Assembly: GCA_949825045.1 (NCBI GenBank)
Contig: OX463816.1
Location: 18,797,243-18,861,242, forward strand
DNA length: 64,000 nt
Reading direction: 5' to 3'
Origin: Argyresthia goedartella
Lineage: Eukaryota; Arthropoda; Insecta; Lepidoptera; Argyresthiidae
The number at the start of each line of letters is the position of its first letter. The stretch's first letter is position 1. This document shows, one piece after another, positions 55,901 to 60,524 of the stretch. A program made the position numbers and the translations under genes. Under the pieces are notes generated by a model, which did no database searches, was not told the origin of the DNA, and saw nothing but the letters and a program-made list of their open reading frames with translations.

Positions 55901-58106
55901 CTCTAGCATTCAAATTTGCGGATATTTTTTCAGACATGGGGACATTAATGGGCTACATCTATCTCATCTATAGAATAGGTCTTGTAAAAAAAGTGGATGT
56001 TGTAAAATGAAATAGATTTGTTTATTCGTACCTATAAGAACTTTATTCGTTCTACAAGAACGGATTGTATAAATAAACCTGGTTTCTGCAAGAACGGACT
56101 GTATGATTGGAAAATGGATGAAAGGTTATAGTAAAAATTAGCATTGTAAATAAAAGCAATGAATAGTGAATAAATTTGTCACCTTACGCCCATGTGAAAC
56201 GGCCAAGCAACATATTTTGACTAAGGTGTAGTGTTTGCGAAGTTAGAGCTTGTAGAGTTCCCTAACTCTACAAGCCCGTAGAGTAGCTACGTGTAGAGAT
56301 ATAATCTTGGCTATAGAGCCAAGATTATATCTCTACTATACTCTACTCATATAGATGAGATCTGATAATTTTTTGACATTGTCTTGGCAAAAATTTACAT
56401 AAAAATGTTTTTGGTGGGATATTGTTTACCAATATAAGTTTAGACTCCCAAATATGTTAAATGTTCACCAAGTGCCCCCATGCAGTTTCACAGAAAAGTT
56501 TTGATTGCTATAGCTCACTTTCTGTCCGAATACTAAAGTTAGGTTTGTTAGGCCACAACTTTATATACTACCTGAAGCCAAAGCGAAGCGGATCGCAGCG
56601 AGACGACCCATTTAGTTTCGTATAAAATAGGGTGTTTTTTTTTTCAACTGCTTGCCCAGTTTGGTAAACTGTTAAACAATTTTACGAGTGCCTTCGTGTT
56701 TAGGGTGCTGGCGCAGGACCCAGAGAAGCTGCAGTTCTGCGCGGAGGTGCGGTGGGCGGAGCGCGACAACGGCGCGGTGTGGGCGCTCTCCACCAGGCTC
56801 CACAAGTTCTTCAAGCGACAGGTGTCCAAGCACGAGGTTAGTCTCTCTATCTTAGAGCTCTAAAAACGAGGTTGGCGGGAGGTTAATGGAGAATTGGGAT
56901 TATCAGAAACATGACAACATCTAATACCATATGCAGTCTATGCAAAAGGTCGACCGATCTTTTTGTTATACTTCTTGAACCATCTTACACAATAGAATTA
57001 ACAATAGCCTTCTAATATAAATGTCGGTTATAACGAACGACTAGGAGCCGTTGGCAACTGTTCGCTCCGGGGACTTATAACGACTAGGAGCCGTTGGCAA
57101 CTGTTCGCTCCGGGGACTTATAACGACTAGGAGCCGTTGGCAACTGTTCGCTCCGGGGACTTATAACGACTAGGAGCCGTTGGCAACTGTTCGCTCCGGG
57201 GACTTATAACGACTAGGAGCCGTTGGCAACTGTTCGCTCCGGGGACTTATAACGACTAGGAGCCGTTGGCAACTGTTCGCTCCGGGGACTTATAACGACT
57301 AGGAGCCGTTGGCAACTGTTCGCTCCGGGGACTTATAACGACTAGGAGCCGTTGGCAACTGTTCGCTCCGGGGACTTTTCAATCCTTGTGATTGTTTTTT
57401 AGGGTTCCGTACCCGAAGGGTTCCAAACGGGACCCTATTACTAAGACTTCGCTGTCCGTCCGTCCGTCCGTCCGTCCGTCTGTCACCAGGCTGTATCTCA
57501 AGAACCTAGCTAGCTAGAGAGTTGAAATTTTCACAGATTATGTATTTCTGTTGCCGCTATAACAACAAATACTAAAAAACAGGATAAAAGAAATATTTAA
57601 GGGGGCTCCCATACAACAATTCTTTCAATACCACATACAAACTTATGGATGCACCTGGTTACGTACATGGAGTATGAAAGTAACCGCACCAATAACTTTG
57701 TAAACAATATTTTGCTGTGTAAAATCCAAACTATTCACTCCACACCATCGCTTCCATTGAACGGTGGTACGGAACCCTTCGTGCGCGATTTAGACTCGCA
57801 CTTGACCGGTTTTTTGTTTATTATTTTGTCACGTCACCAGACATCGCTTCACGTAATTGGAACCTGCTGAGTTACGCGCTACAACTGTAGGTTCTTATAT
57901 CTAGTGGAAAGTCTACTGTGTTAACCAAGGATGCATATTCACAGATCAATATCCGCATAGTCCGCGTGGTGGAAGGCGGGTTCCCCGGTTACTCGGCTCT
58001 ACCGTCTCACGTGCTGAAGAGGTCCCCACGAAGACCCTCGCGCGCCGCCAACACCACCCGCCACGCACGTGCAGGCAAGCGGGCCAAGCCCACCGGCTTG
58101 CCGTAA
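19729..58106 (+). CDS. Yellow/MRJP-family secreted protein, complete, seven coding exons (yellow-e-like)
   Basis: Join 19729-19998, 23147-23344, 36496-36643, 42036-42222, 55037-55231, 56704-56836, 57945-58106 (1293 nt, 430 residues plus stop). All junctions are GT..AG with matching phases (0,0,1,2,2,0). The first 17-18 residues are a signal peptide; the rest is one MRJP domain, normally a six-bladed propeller. Landmarks: QW near 23, GVPATL near 69-74, AYPDW at 91-95, C107, C121 followed by NRLWVLDAGV, C142, C192, YPDPDLGEY in exon 4, GRKSSQGL and TETAIAAW in exon 5, C345. N106 is a glycosylation sequon. The length suits the family. A short basic tail (about 403-430) follows the domain. The TETAIAAW and GRKSSQ blocks suggest yellow-e; that assignment is from memory of the family and uncertain. 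In Bombyx, yellow-e is tied to larval pigmentation (the bts mutant). Introns total about 37 kb and are full of mobile elements. A poly(A) signal follows at 58141. Confidence 0.9.
21140..21245 (+). mobile_element. SINE family B, 3' part
   Basis: It begins at the body (TTGGATGTTTATATGTG) and ends GCAATGTATGTGCCTGTTTATT; the tRNA head is missing. Confidence 0.65.
21776..22000 (+). mobile_element. SINE family B, with internal hairpin
   Basis: CTCTGTGGCGCTGCGG head, B-box decayed to GGTTAGATTCC, body GGTCTTGGATGTCTATA. The body motif is immediately followed by its inverted copy (about 21866-21898), a local inversion duplication not found in the other copies. Confidence 0.7.
22375..22595 (+). mobile_element. 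3' end of a non-LTR retrotransposon
   Basis: It starts with two copies of a TATATAAAAGTTACGCTATAG-like unit, continues GACGAGGAAGAAAATCCCTAGC and ends CCTGAAATAAAAAGATTTATT followed by (ATT)n. Confidence 0.55.
23147..23344 (+). CDS. Yellow-e-like gene, exon 2 of the coding region
   Basis: Acceptor CCCCCAG at 23146, donor TTG|GTGAGT at 23345. It has 66 codons, phase 0 at both ends. It encodes AYPDWSWHTAGRGD, a glycosylation sequon (N-C-T), and the family signature CNRLWVLDAGV, plus CPPKILIFDMATD. Three cysteines (107, 121, 142) are at the positions expected in yellow proteins. Confidence 0.93.
26055..26130 (-). repeat. Fragment of a GTCC-type repeat end
   Basis: GGCTAAGTGCGAGTTGGACTCACGCACC followed by ATTCGTATTTTTTTACGG; same terminal block as at 12570 and, inverted, at 57785-57815. 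Confidence 0.5.
27025..28920 (+). pseudogene. 5'-truncated non-LTR retrotransposon with reverse-transcriptase remnant
   Basis: An open frame at 27163-28311 (about 380 codons) carries RT palm motifs: LDFSRAFDSIN, RGVPQGSILGPLLF, YADDLQLY and a long thumb/C-terminal region with RVQNACARYCF. The upstream part (27034-27130; EQNILPRYQSGFRKERSTNT) is in another frame, so a frameshift near 27130 breaks the gene. The endonuclease and ORF1 are absent. The 3' UTR runs to GTGAATAAAGATTTTATCTATCTG near 28918. The CR1/Jockey group is likely; clade not fixed. It sits in intron 2 in the same direction as the host gene. Confidence 0.85.
29895..30035. repeat. Dispersed hairpin repeat
   Basis: ACATACAAACATATGAATGCACCTGG..ACGT.CATGGAGTATG leads into a hairpin with arms 29945-29971 and 29991-30017 (GACCGTAAAATGTAGTTTA and partner). 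The same leading block is found inside the repeat at 57630-57735. Confidence 0.65.
31276..31626. mobile_element. Inverted-repeat element carrying core-module copy 5
   Basis: Arms ATATCGTAGAATT...CCATGGTTGA (31276-31320) and the inverted partner (31585-31626). The right half has several TTTCATGAAATGATC-type palindromes about 28 bp apart. The core (31352-31460) is in minus orientation: GGGCAAAATACTGCGGTAGC, hairpin, GTTCGTGTTAGTTCGACATGT. Confidence 0.8.
31790..31865 (+). mobile_element. SINE family B, 3' fragment
   Basis: GATGTCGCTGTTTCTGG.TCCCACGACACA..GGTATCCTAGTG then ..CTGTATATAAAT; head missing. Confidence 0.55.
33040..33175 (+). mobile_element. Non-LTR retrotransposon 3' end with (ATTTC)n tail
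   Basis: TGACGAATAAACATTTCATTATTTCATT...: a poly(A)-signal-like motif followed by a variable pentamer/octamer tail, as in CR1/L2-type elements. Confidence 0.5.
33936..34175 (-). pseudogene. C-terminal fragment of an RTE-type or related reverse transcriptase
   Basis: On the minus strand an open frame from about 34164 to 33954 reads HVAQMHPDRRAKRAKLW, GRPSKRWSDEL and a terminal EWKKGREAFAQQWDINGL before a stop. This GRP.KRW..(E/D)L...W....R..W block is the usual C-terminus of endonuclease-reverse transcriptase elements. A (TAA)n tail follows at 33955-33936. The RT core is missing. Confidence 0.7.
34972..35018. repeat. Perfect 22-bp hairpin made from SINE B 3' sequence
   Basis: GGCCAGAAACAATGTACTGCAG and its exact inverted copy are separated by three bases (CCA). 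The arm is the SINE B 3' block in both orientations. Confidence 0.85.
35815..35985 (+). mobile_element. SINE family B, internally deleted
   Basis: CTCTGTGGCGCTGTGGCTGTGG head, then ...CGAGAGATCACCAGGTCTTGG, so the B-box region is lost; 3' end as in other copies. Confidence 0.7.
36007..36032. repeat. (TA)n microsatellite
   Basis: An uninterrupted AT dinucleotide run of about 24 bases just after the SINE B copy. Confidence 0.85.
36496..36643 (+). CDS. Yellow-e-like gene, exon 3 of the coding region
   Basis: Acceptor TATTTCCAG at 36495, donor CCTG|GTATGT at 36644, ending in phase 1. It encodes VRSVYFPRELLRPSS, NIVLDETR and CDNIFAYISDT, the conserved stretch before 'G(L/I)IVYD' in yellow proteins. 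The glycine codon is split here and completed by GC at the start of the next exon. The open frame continues into the intron to 36858, but the splice site and family pattern end the exon here. Confidence 0.92.
36700..37080 (+). repeat. Core-module repeat, copy 6, with flanking arms
   Basis: Core 36835-36980. The left flank has ACTACCAATAAGTTCGAAACG and AATGATCACCAAAC (as in copy 2); the right flank has TTTTTCCTACCC/GGTAGGAAAAA and TTTTGGTGATCATT, the inverted form of the left block. It begins about 60 bp past exon 3. Confidence 0.75.
37515..37715 (-). mobile_element. SINE family A, minus strand
   Basis: Read on the minus strand: ACGACCCGAATGGCCGAGTCGGCC, then GTCCCGGGTTCGAGTCCCGG, an excellent A-box/B-box pair. 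The 3' body is cut or diverged after about 37600. Confidence 0.75.
38480..38545 (-). mobile_element. SINE family B, 3' part, minus strand
   Basis: TACAGGCACATACATTGCTTCTGGCCCCACACTAGGATACTC is the inverted SINE B end. It stops where the inverted-repeat element at 38546 begins. Confidence 0.65.
38546..38754. mobile_element. Non-autonomous inverted-repeat element with SINE head in its loop
   Basis: Arms of about 50 bp (ACGGATCAGTGTTATTTTAA, CGACGTGCTATGATCA, AGGTCTTTTTTGAAG and partners), nearly perfect. The loop holds GCCACAACCGCAGCGCCATCGCCACAGAGAT, an inverted SINE B head (about 38645-38678). Confidence 0.8.
38893..39180 (+). repeat. GTCC/GTCT-microsatellite dispersed repeat, complete but diverged
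   Basis: Block order: AGGTTTCCGTACCCGAAG, ACGGGACCC.ATTACTA, CTGTCCCTCTGTCTGTCCGTCCGTC, GGCTGTATCTCAT, TGTATTTCCGTTGCCGCTA, GGTACGCGGGACCCTTCGTGCG, GACACGCACTTG. This is the common Lep1/Helitron-like repeat of Lepidoptera (family name from memory). Confidence 0.65.
39196..39400 (+). mobile_element. tRNA-derived SINE, family B, complete copy
   Basis: GACCTCTATGGCGCAGCGGTTGTGG head, B-box-like ATTCGATCCCC, body and GCCAGAAGTAATGTATGTGCCTGTATATAAATG end. Confidence 0.8.
39976..40119. mobile_element. 144-bp inverted-repeat element (MITE-like)
   Basis: Arms 39976-40014 and 40081-40119 are inverted copies over 39 bp with about one mismatch (GGCCTTCCTAATAAAAGAAG, TTATTCACGGTTTAACTTA). The loop of about 66 bp is non-coding. 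Confidence 0.85.
40190..40295 (-). mobile_element. SINE family B, 3' part, minus strand
   Basis: ACATACAGGCACATTCATTGCTTCTGGCCCCACACTAGGA, GTGGGAACCAGAAACAGCGACG, AAGACCTGGGGA: body and 3' end inverted; head absent. Confidence 0.7.
40722..40757. repeat. (CA)n microsatellite
   Basis: About 16 CA units with two interruptions. Confidence 0.85.
40910..40985 (+). mobile_element. 3' end of a non-LTR retrotransposon
   Basis: GGGCTGGGGACTTTGTTCCCAAATAAATAAATGAATAAA: small hairpin (GGGGACTTTGTTCCC) followed by a poly(A)-like tail. Confidence 0.4.
42036..42222 (+). CDS. Yellow-e-like gene, exon 4 of the coding region
   Basis: Acceptor CGTCTTCCAG at 42035, donor AG|GTGAGA at 42223, entering phase 1 and leaving phase 2. 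It encodes GIIVYDGRRDNAWRV, the strongly conserved YPDPDLGEY, and MDGIVGLSHSPAQGLLYYQPLATDR, all hallmark MRJP segments. Confidence 0.94.
43255..43735 (+). repeat. GTCT / poly-G repeat, copy 2, with a 23-G run
   Basis: TTTCGTCTGTCAGTTCCGG, TTTTCAAGCGATCC.CACAAAACTTGGC, GTTCCTTGAAG, then 23 consecutive G at 43406-43428. Same layout as 8760-8880. The open frame across it (159 codons) is fortuitous. Confidence 0.55.
43895..43943. repeat. Perfect 22-bp hairpin
   Basis: TTACCTACTTCGCCTGTAAT plus AC, a 5-nt loop (CCTAC), and an exact inverted copy. Confidence 0.9.
44018..44040 (-). repeat. (GATTT)n 3' tail of the retrotransposon
   Basis: Four to five AAATC units on the plus strand end the element; AATAAA lies about 12 nt before it on the minus strand. 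Confidence 0.8.
44263..47328 (-). CDS. Retrotransposon ORF2: AP endonuclease and reverse transcriptase
   Basis: 1021 residues from the upstream-most ATG. The N-terminal domain is an AP-like endonuclease: HQNINGL near residue 28, catalytic-type Glu62 in VTEHNM, GDFNINLL near 175, SDHS near 230. An Asn-rich repeat tract lies around 430-500. The reverse transcriptase follows: FYRPIAL, GFRQNKT, IFMDMSKAFD, ERGVPQGSVMGPLL and the active-site FADD with VNVDKTK after it. The C-terminus has RAICGLSRRES and a long thumb region typical of CR1-like elements. No stops interrupt it. Role: target nicking and target-primed reverse transcription. It overlaps ORF1 by 65 nt in the +1 frame; residues 1-23 may not be translated if a later start or frameshift is used. 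Confidence 0.92.
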   Translation of the reverse strand: MKYIWILRKKTILAIGSFFVYDKINLVHQNINGLIAKTDELVVHLNELEGRAKFIDVICVTEHNMIKSDQNQLTIPNFRLASSYCRKNRKGGSCILVKNTHAFREIEHICKHSICNVLECNATELIEHKIIIICIYRVPLYDNKSFEMFFCTIDDILHDLVYEKNRKIILCGDFNINLLNDNKNTTRFKQLAMNYNMTIEIKQPTRLSSSTCLDNILHNIRGCTSEVIEFALSDHSAQLLSCPVNKSYFLKQWHTMKRDYSDENMMKFSEHLKSLSFNQVYETDDPCYAFKEFYDIFVLLYKLCFPAIKVKISSVHKQRWISKGIRFCCKHKRELLWKFRRHNTKQNKEIFQNYAKKLKRIIKLTQKCQNNYRILNAKNKCKETWKVIQKSQLNMPKEYIEKIIHEGKNITNPIEVAESFNNFFIDITNNDKINKKNSNNNNGSNVTLNNNNNNDLNMTLNNNNNNNNDFNLTLNINSNKNNDSKLTSNNNNTISINTCKSIFLTPVTSFDILLIIKSLKNTNSTGYDEISTKVLKYVVNIISPILSHIINKCMENGIFPNELKIAIVKPLFKKTDKHNMNFYRPIALVPVFSKIFEKVIYRNIYTYFEKQNLFAPEQKGFRQNKTINMAIYDFLSKVISNVDSRNPVISIFMDMSKAFDFVNHEILISKLSKYGIRGNAIELIKSYLYKRQQMTQINRICTRTKTEKTYTSKPRDIERGVPQGSVMGPLLFLAYINDLPNVVKYPMVLFADDSTVIIPCDDTNEFENEINTTLNNIINWLNNNNLVVNVDKTKIISFKNNYSNDETKLDIRYSGESIEQTNHTKFLGIYIDSNLKWKTQIDKTCNKLNSFAYALYKLSKTVSEEAVLTAYNGYVDSTLRFGIIFWGNGVNKGSALIAQKKCVRAICGLSRRESAKPHFKRLHILTVPSLYIFEMVVFIKSNMHLFTTYNSKRHMNKIRMPQHQTALFKNNILGMAPVIWNHLPDRIRNIVNIPQFKKELRKVLINKVYYSIAEYLHDKKM
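47264..48553 (-). CDS. Retrotransposon ORF1: coiled coil plus SGNH/esterase-like domain
   Basis: 429 residues. About 55-105 form a predicted coiled coil (LLELKKQTDELKTDLESAND onward, heptad leucines). About 207-340 form an SGNH-hydrolase-like fold: RRIVIIADQQGRYL (block I position), GASIGDVV, DYVILLGGTNDSH (block III) and LIDLNYSNYRHTPRVLN near the end. CR1- and L2-type ORF1 proteins are known to combine such a coiled coil with an esterase domain. The usual GDS serine is not seen: the block reads ADQQG. The C-terminal 75 residues are hydrophilic. The stop lies inside the start of ORF2. Confidence 0.88.
   Translation of the reverse strand: MDPVYMNHENVTIRRFNRTKSASEMDLNEKELFVNSTLLDNTLSNSLPNISLCDKSQLLELKKQTDELKTDLESANDEIAKLVREVFDLKRENESYKKNIEIYKKVTSTDLLKDNSTKTPRRSSMPFPFKLAYRTISKPTPVSFTRGLHKQYSPSVCQELERSFTELVKDPAEILNMKSQQHSIESMSQQPITRDNVTSRTAPSKCKRRIVIIADQQGRYLRSILQELIGEEYLVTCYSKPGASIGDVVKSGRQEIATLTEKDYVILLGGTNDSHPYKFQFDLHCWINTTKKTNVIICNIPYNRNLNRWKLNYELKFICSQHSHLSLIDLNYSNYRHTPRVLNTQLCRMILKETLRIDYKIKSSNYSNKQSNYTEQSNLVNQYTQTETLKNDNIHEENKEPLNKDSSRNEIHMDTKEENNIGNRELFRL
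48608..48680 (-). ncRNA. tRNA-like sequence upstream of retrotransposon ORF1
   Basis: Read on the minus strand: A-box-like TGGCGTAAAGTG, B-box GGTTCGAAACC, and a T-arm-like CGGGTTCGAAACCCG. The ends TGCTCCG and CGAAGCA pair at six of seven positions. The anticodon arm is poor. It is about 55 nt upstream of the ORF1 start. It may be a tRNA pseudogene, a SINE head or an internal promoter of the element. Confidence 0.5.
49350..49570 (-). repeat. Core-module repeat, copy 7, with short arms
   Basis: Core 49372-49500 (GGGCAAAATGCTGCGGTAGC, TTAGGTGAAGGGTAAAGGGG, hairpin, TTTAACATGTAAGAACAAC). Arms ACTGATTTGCACAG (49350) and CTGTGCAAATCAGT (49557-49570) are exact inverted copies and match the arm of copy 1. 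Confidence 0.8.
49643..50520 (-). pseudogene. RTE-clade-type reverse transcriptase, C-terminal half, decayed
   Basis: Read on the minus strand in three frames: NDLKECDCGMQMGELLIKCL, LLYAVDQVILA, VNVSKTKVMV (50480-50200); then FTRDGKCEGDIERRV, TLMYGSECWVWQKKHESRIN, RIEKGQFRWFERMNE (50244-49800); then DLLVKGQIRSTRNRRACMKR to the stop at 49645-49643. Two frameshifts (near 50230 and 49805) and a catalytic YADD changed to YAVD make it dead. It ends in a (TATG)n tail at about 49630-49612. Confidence 0.85.
51292..51465 (+). repeat. Two-copy tandem repeat of 84 bp
   Basis: CAACGTTATGAAGTGATRTT starts at 51292 and 51376; a third start (CAACGTCATA) is at 51460. The units share AGCAAAGTTTAATCTATCAA and GGCTAAATG.TGTTGTTGA and differ by a few substitutions. 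Confidence 0.85.
52040..52250. repeat. Relative of the hAT-type element at 60525
   Basis: It shares GCTAGATCTAGC..CAAAGT.G.TAAAA.GGCAACAC with the right end of the 60525-60988 element, and repeated AAAAGTAGCCA. The left end was not found. Confidence 0.45.
52440..53380 (+). pseudogene. 3' fragment of a non-LTR reverse transcriptase ORF
   Basis: Fragments in shifting frames: KTEVRCFHLHNQLAKREL (near 52500), then 52715-53080 with SLSLVYLTAEYCAPVWLGNS, MRCISGSLNSTPCHWLPVL, DLRRKHALLRE; then 53099-53338 with FNRLRTGHGRCAQYKHRCGW and CTCGIEVQDIQHII, a zinc-knuckle-like C-terminus typical of jockey/RTE-type elements. Stops near 52621 and 53080 and at least two frameshifts. It ends about 53395 before AATAAATAAG. 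Confidence 0.75.
54335..54405. repeat. GTGAGCGTGA palindromic repeat, copy 1
   Basis: CGAGTGAGCGTGAGAGCGAGCGTTGTA and an imperfect inverted partner ending CTGTCACGCTCACTCGCG. The same motif occurs at 62668-62726. Confidence 0.6.
55037..55231 (+). CDS. Yellow-e-like gene, exon 5 of the coding region
   Basis: Acceptor AACCTTCCAG at 55036, donor AA|GTGAGA at 55232. It completes the split Arg codon and continues IFSVSTAVLAAGPP, LVGRKSSQGLGIAVDPRDD and SPITETAIAAWNPLTNSHK. The TETAIAAW block replaces the 'AVGCW' seen in several other yellow paralogues and is the main reason for the yellow-e suggestion. Confidence 0.92.
55232..56703 (+). other. Intron 5 of the yellow-e-like gene (1472 bp)
   Basis: AT-rich, no genes. 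Two hairpins at 56245-56275 and 56293-56336; the rest is unremarkable. An open frame at 55441-55689 shows no recognisable domain. Confidence 0.75.
56293..56336. repeat. Perfect 20-bp hairpin
   Basis: GTAGAGATATAATCTTGGCT, loop ATAG, exact inverted copy. A second hairpin, GCTTGTAGAGTT/AACTCTACAAGC with a 4-nt loop, lies just before it near 56247-56274. Confidence 0.9.
56704..56836 (+). CDS. Yellow-e-like gene, exon 6 of the coding region
   Basis: Acceptor TCGTGTTTAG at 56703, donor GAG|GTTAGT at 56837. It encodes VLAQDPEKLQFCAEVRWAER and VWALSTRLHKFFKR, matching the 'VWVLS(D/N)R...F' segment near the end of the MRJP domain. The first base completes the split Lys codon from exon 5; the exon leaves in phase 0. 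Confidence 0.92.
57039..57378 (+). repeat. Minisatellite: eight copies of a 43-bp unit
   Basis: Units start (GACTAGGAGCCGTTGGCAAC...) at 57039, 57082, 57125, 57168, 57211, 57254, 57297 and 57340. They look identical except that the last lacks the TATAAC end. Each unit carries GGAGC...GCTCC and GTTG/CAAC inverted motifs. GC-rich against an AT-rich intron. Confidence 0.95.
57403..57815 (+). repeat. GTCC-microsatellite dispersed repeat, complete copy with internal insert
   Basis: AGGGTTCCGTACCCGAAGGG, ACGGGACCCTATTACTAAGA, (GTCC)5, CACCAGGCTGTATCTCA, GTTGAAATTTTCACAGATTA, then GGTACGGAACCCTTCGTGCG and GACTCGCACTTGACCGG. Between 57630 and 57735 it contains a block also found at 29895-29945. Lep1/Helitron-like. 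Confidence 0.75.
57945..58106 (+). CDS. Yellow-e-like gene, last coding exon with stop
   Basis: Acceptor ATATTCACAG at 57944. It opens INIRIVRVVEGG, the usual 'N(F/I)RI' end of the MRJP domain, then a tail rich in Arg, Lys, Ser and Ala (about 28 residues, NTT sequon included) before TAA at 58104-58106. The tail is more basic than the rest of the protein. AATAAA follows 35 bp after the stop. Confidence 0.9.
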   Translation: MNIRIVRVVEGGFPGYSALPSHVLKRSPRRPSRAANTTRHARAGKRAKPTGLP

Positions 58107-58140
58107 GACGTCACATTGCGGTAGGATAAGTAATTTATGG

Positions 58141-58146
58141 AATAAA
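58141..58146 (+). terminator. Poly(A) signal of the yellow-e-like gene
   Basis: A canonical AATAAA lies 34 bp after the TAA stop at 58106, implying a very short 3' UTR ending near 58160-58170. Confidence 0.65.
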
Positions 58147-58639
58147 CACACATTATTTACGAGTAGAACCGACATGATTCTGAAATCTGGTGGATGAGTT
58201 GGAAGAACTTATTTGGATGAGAAAATTTACTTACGCCGAAGTGATCACAAGTTTTTAACACCAGTAAATTTTGGGGATTTATGAAAAAAATACTAATTAA
58301 TGAACGATGCAATTTCGAACATCTTTCAGTCTGAGCTTAAATTAAATAAGCAATGCAGTCCAATGGTAGGTATTGCGATTCTAATGGAATAATCGGATAT
58401 TATTATTACTGATTGAGGGACACTGTGAGTCAAATATCTGATCAAATGAACTCTTAATAGTTATTGCCTTTTTGCACGAAAAAAGTTAATGATACATAAT
58501 CGTCCACTCTCTCTCTCTAAATTAAAATACATGTCCCTATAATAAGTCATGTTTAGCCACAGAATAAAGAACTTAGCTCAATATAGGTATTTATGTCTCC
58601 GTAAGATATTCTAGTCAAAACCGTTCAACTATCCACATA

Positions 58640-58915
58640 TAGTAAACCAGACCGACAGGGTTTAGAATTTACGTTTATTTTGTTCTTACATGTCAACATT
58701 ACATTACATGTTACTATTTAATGGTTTTAACTGTTAGTTTATCAACTAACGTGATATATAAGTAAGCAGTACGCTACAGTTTACTATCTGTCGATAGTTG
58801 ACCAACTAACGAGAAAAGAAACGTTAGTGTATCAACCACAGATCAGATCTCGATATCTGGTCTGTGGTATCAACTAACGGTTTTGACAATCTTACGGTGA
58901 CATATACATCTGGGG
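58640..58915. mobile_element. Inverted-repeat element of the copy-4 arm type, core mostly missing
   Basis: It shares GTAAACCAGACCGACAGGGT, TTTAGAATTTACGTTTATTT, GTTAGTTTATCAACTAACG and CGGTTTTGACAATCTTACGG with 19060-19446. Only a short trace of the core edge (TTGTTCTTACATGT) remains. Confidence 0.75.
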
Positions 58916-59317
58916 AAAAGTTGGTAGTTACAAGTATCTAGTAATTTACAGACTATTACGATACGAAGTAGACTATTTACGATAATAATACGTACATGGC
59001 TACACATATTTCATCAAAAAACTACATAGTAGATCTAATTAATATGCCACCAAATTATTAAAATATGGGTAACATACACACAAGTTATGAGCACTAGATA
59101 CATAATGTACTATTTAGTGTCACATTAAATCATTAGATATCAGGATTCAGAAAATAGCAGTATTCCGTATGTTCCACCATATCAAAATATTTAAAATAGC
59201 TTGTTTGAATTCATATCTATTTATTTTAATTTTACGTGTGATGATTGAATTGTATTGCACAAATGTATAATGAATACATATCTACTTACTAACTTACTAA
59301 ACAATCATTATTCATGT

Positions 59318-59490
59318 AAACATCAGATATATGTGAAGACGCAAGAGGATTTAACATCATTTTGAGACTTCTGCTGTGTAGATATTTCTGGTTGTTCATA
59401 GCTACATAGATATAGGTACATAATATGCTGTTTAAATCGTATGCTGTTGACCTTGTGTGCTCACTTATATCTGTTGCTGACTGCACCGCT
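59318..59490. mobile_element. Diverged relative of the MITE at 666-912
   Basis: AACATCAGATATATGTGA.GACGCAAG at the left, TGTGTAGATATTTCTGGTTGTT inside and ATATCTGTTGCTGACTGCACC at the right match that element. Confidence 0.55.
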
Positions 59491-60524
59491 TTACACTGAT
59501 GACGCTACAAGTGGTCGCGTGAAAGATTTTACGAAAGTTGCCATAATTTTGTAGATCTTGACAATAACTAGACTTGAACTCCTAGATACGTTATATTTAA
59601 GCTATCTAGTGAATTGTTTTGGTCCTAGCGATACGATTCGAAGATTTTATGTACATAATTAGGTAGGTAAGTGAGAACACTCAGATAATATTTTTAATTT
59701 TTCGGTTTAGGGCAGATAAACCTTCATAGCACGCAGCGATAGAGTCCATATTCATAAAAAATATAGTGAATCACCGCAGTGAGCTATGTCCCTTCGCTCT
59801 TAGTCTGATCCGGTTCAAATAAACACGTCAATAAAACGCCAGATTTTTATTAGAATTTCATTATGCTATCTTAATTAAACTATATATGACCAGTGAACTT
59901 TATAATATCTGTCCTAAATCGATTGACCATAATCTGAGTTTGTAAGGTAGTTGTAATATTGCTGAGGCTTTATGTATTTGTATTTTTATATTTAAAATAA
60001 ATTTACCTACTTCATTAGTAAATTGTTTGATTTATTGTTATACTATCCCAGAGTCAACCGAACGATCACTCACTTATTTGTGGTAGGTACGCTTTAATTG
60101 AGAGTGTGGTTATTTTTAAAATGGCATGCACGAACTGTTATCAATTATTTGAGCGAATGATCAGCGAAGTAGACGTAAAATATATGCCATATGGCAACAT
60201 GCAGTAGCAAAAGTTTTTTTTCTATTATACCCTGATTGATCAATATAAGAAGGAAACCAACAGGTCCGGTGCTGCCAAGTTTTGGTGAAAAAAAAAAATT
60301 GGTGATGGGGGAAAGATTGATTAAGTTCATTTTATTAATTGAGAAAATTATTTAGCTAAGTACCTACCTATTGAAAATTCGAGCCTAATCGTTTACTTAG
60401 CAGATGAAAAATGTATTGTACATGGAAATATTTTTTATAGTATTGTTCGTCAAATTCAAATTACAAACGCCATAAGGCCCAGTTCTGGCTGTTGAGGTGA
60501 AGGGCGCCGCATTCGCCCGCCCGT

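Larger units (their letters stand above)
56837..57944 (+). other. Intron 6 of the yellow-e-like gene (1108 bp)
   Basis: Occupied mainly by the 43-bp minisatellite and the complete GTCC repeat next to it. Confidence 0.85.

Noticed and set aside
57039..57378. CRISPR-like array
   Set aside because: Units are contiguous and identical with no unique spacers; a minisatellite in a eukaryotic intron.
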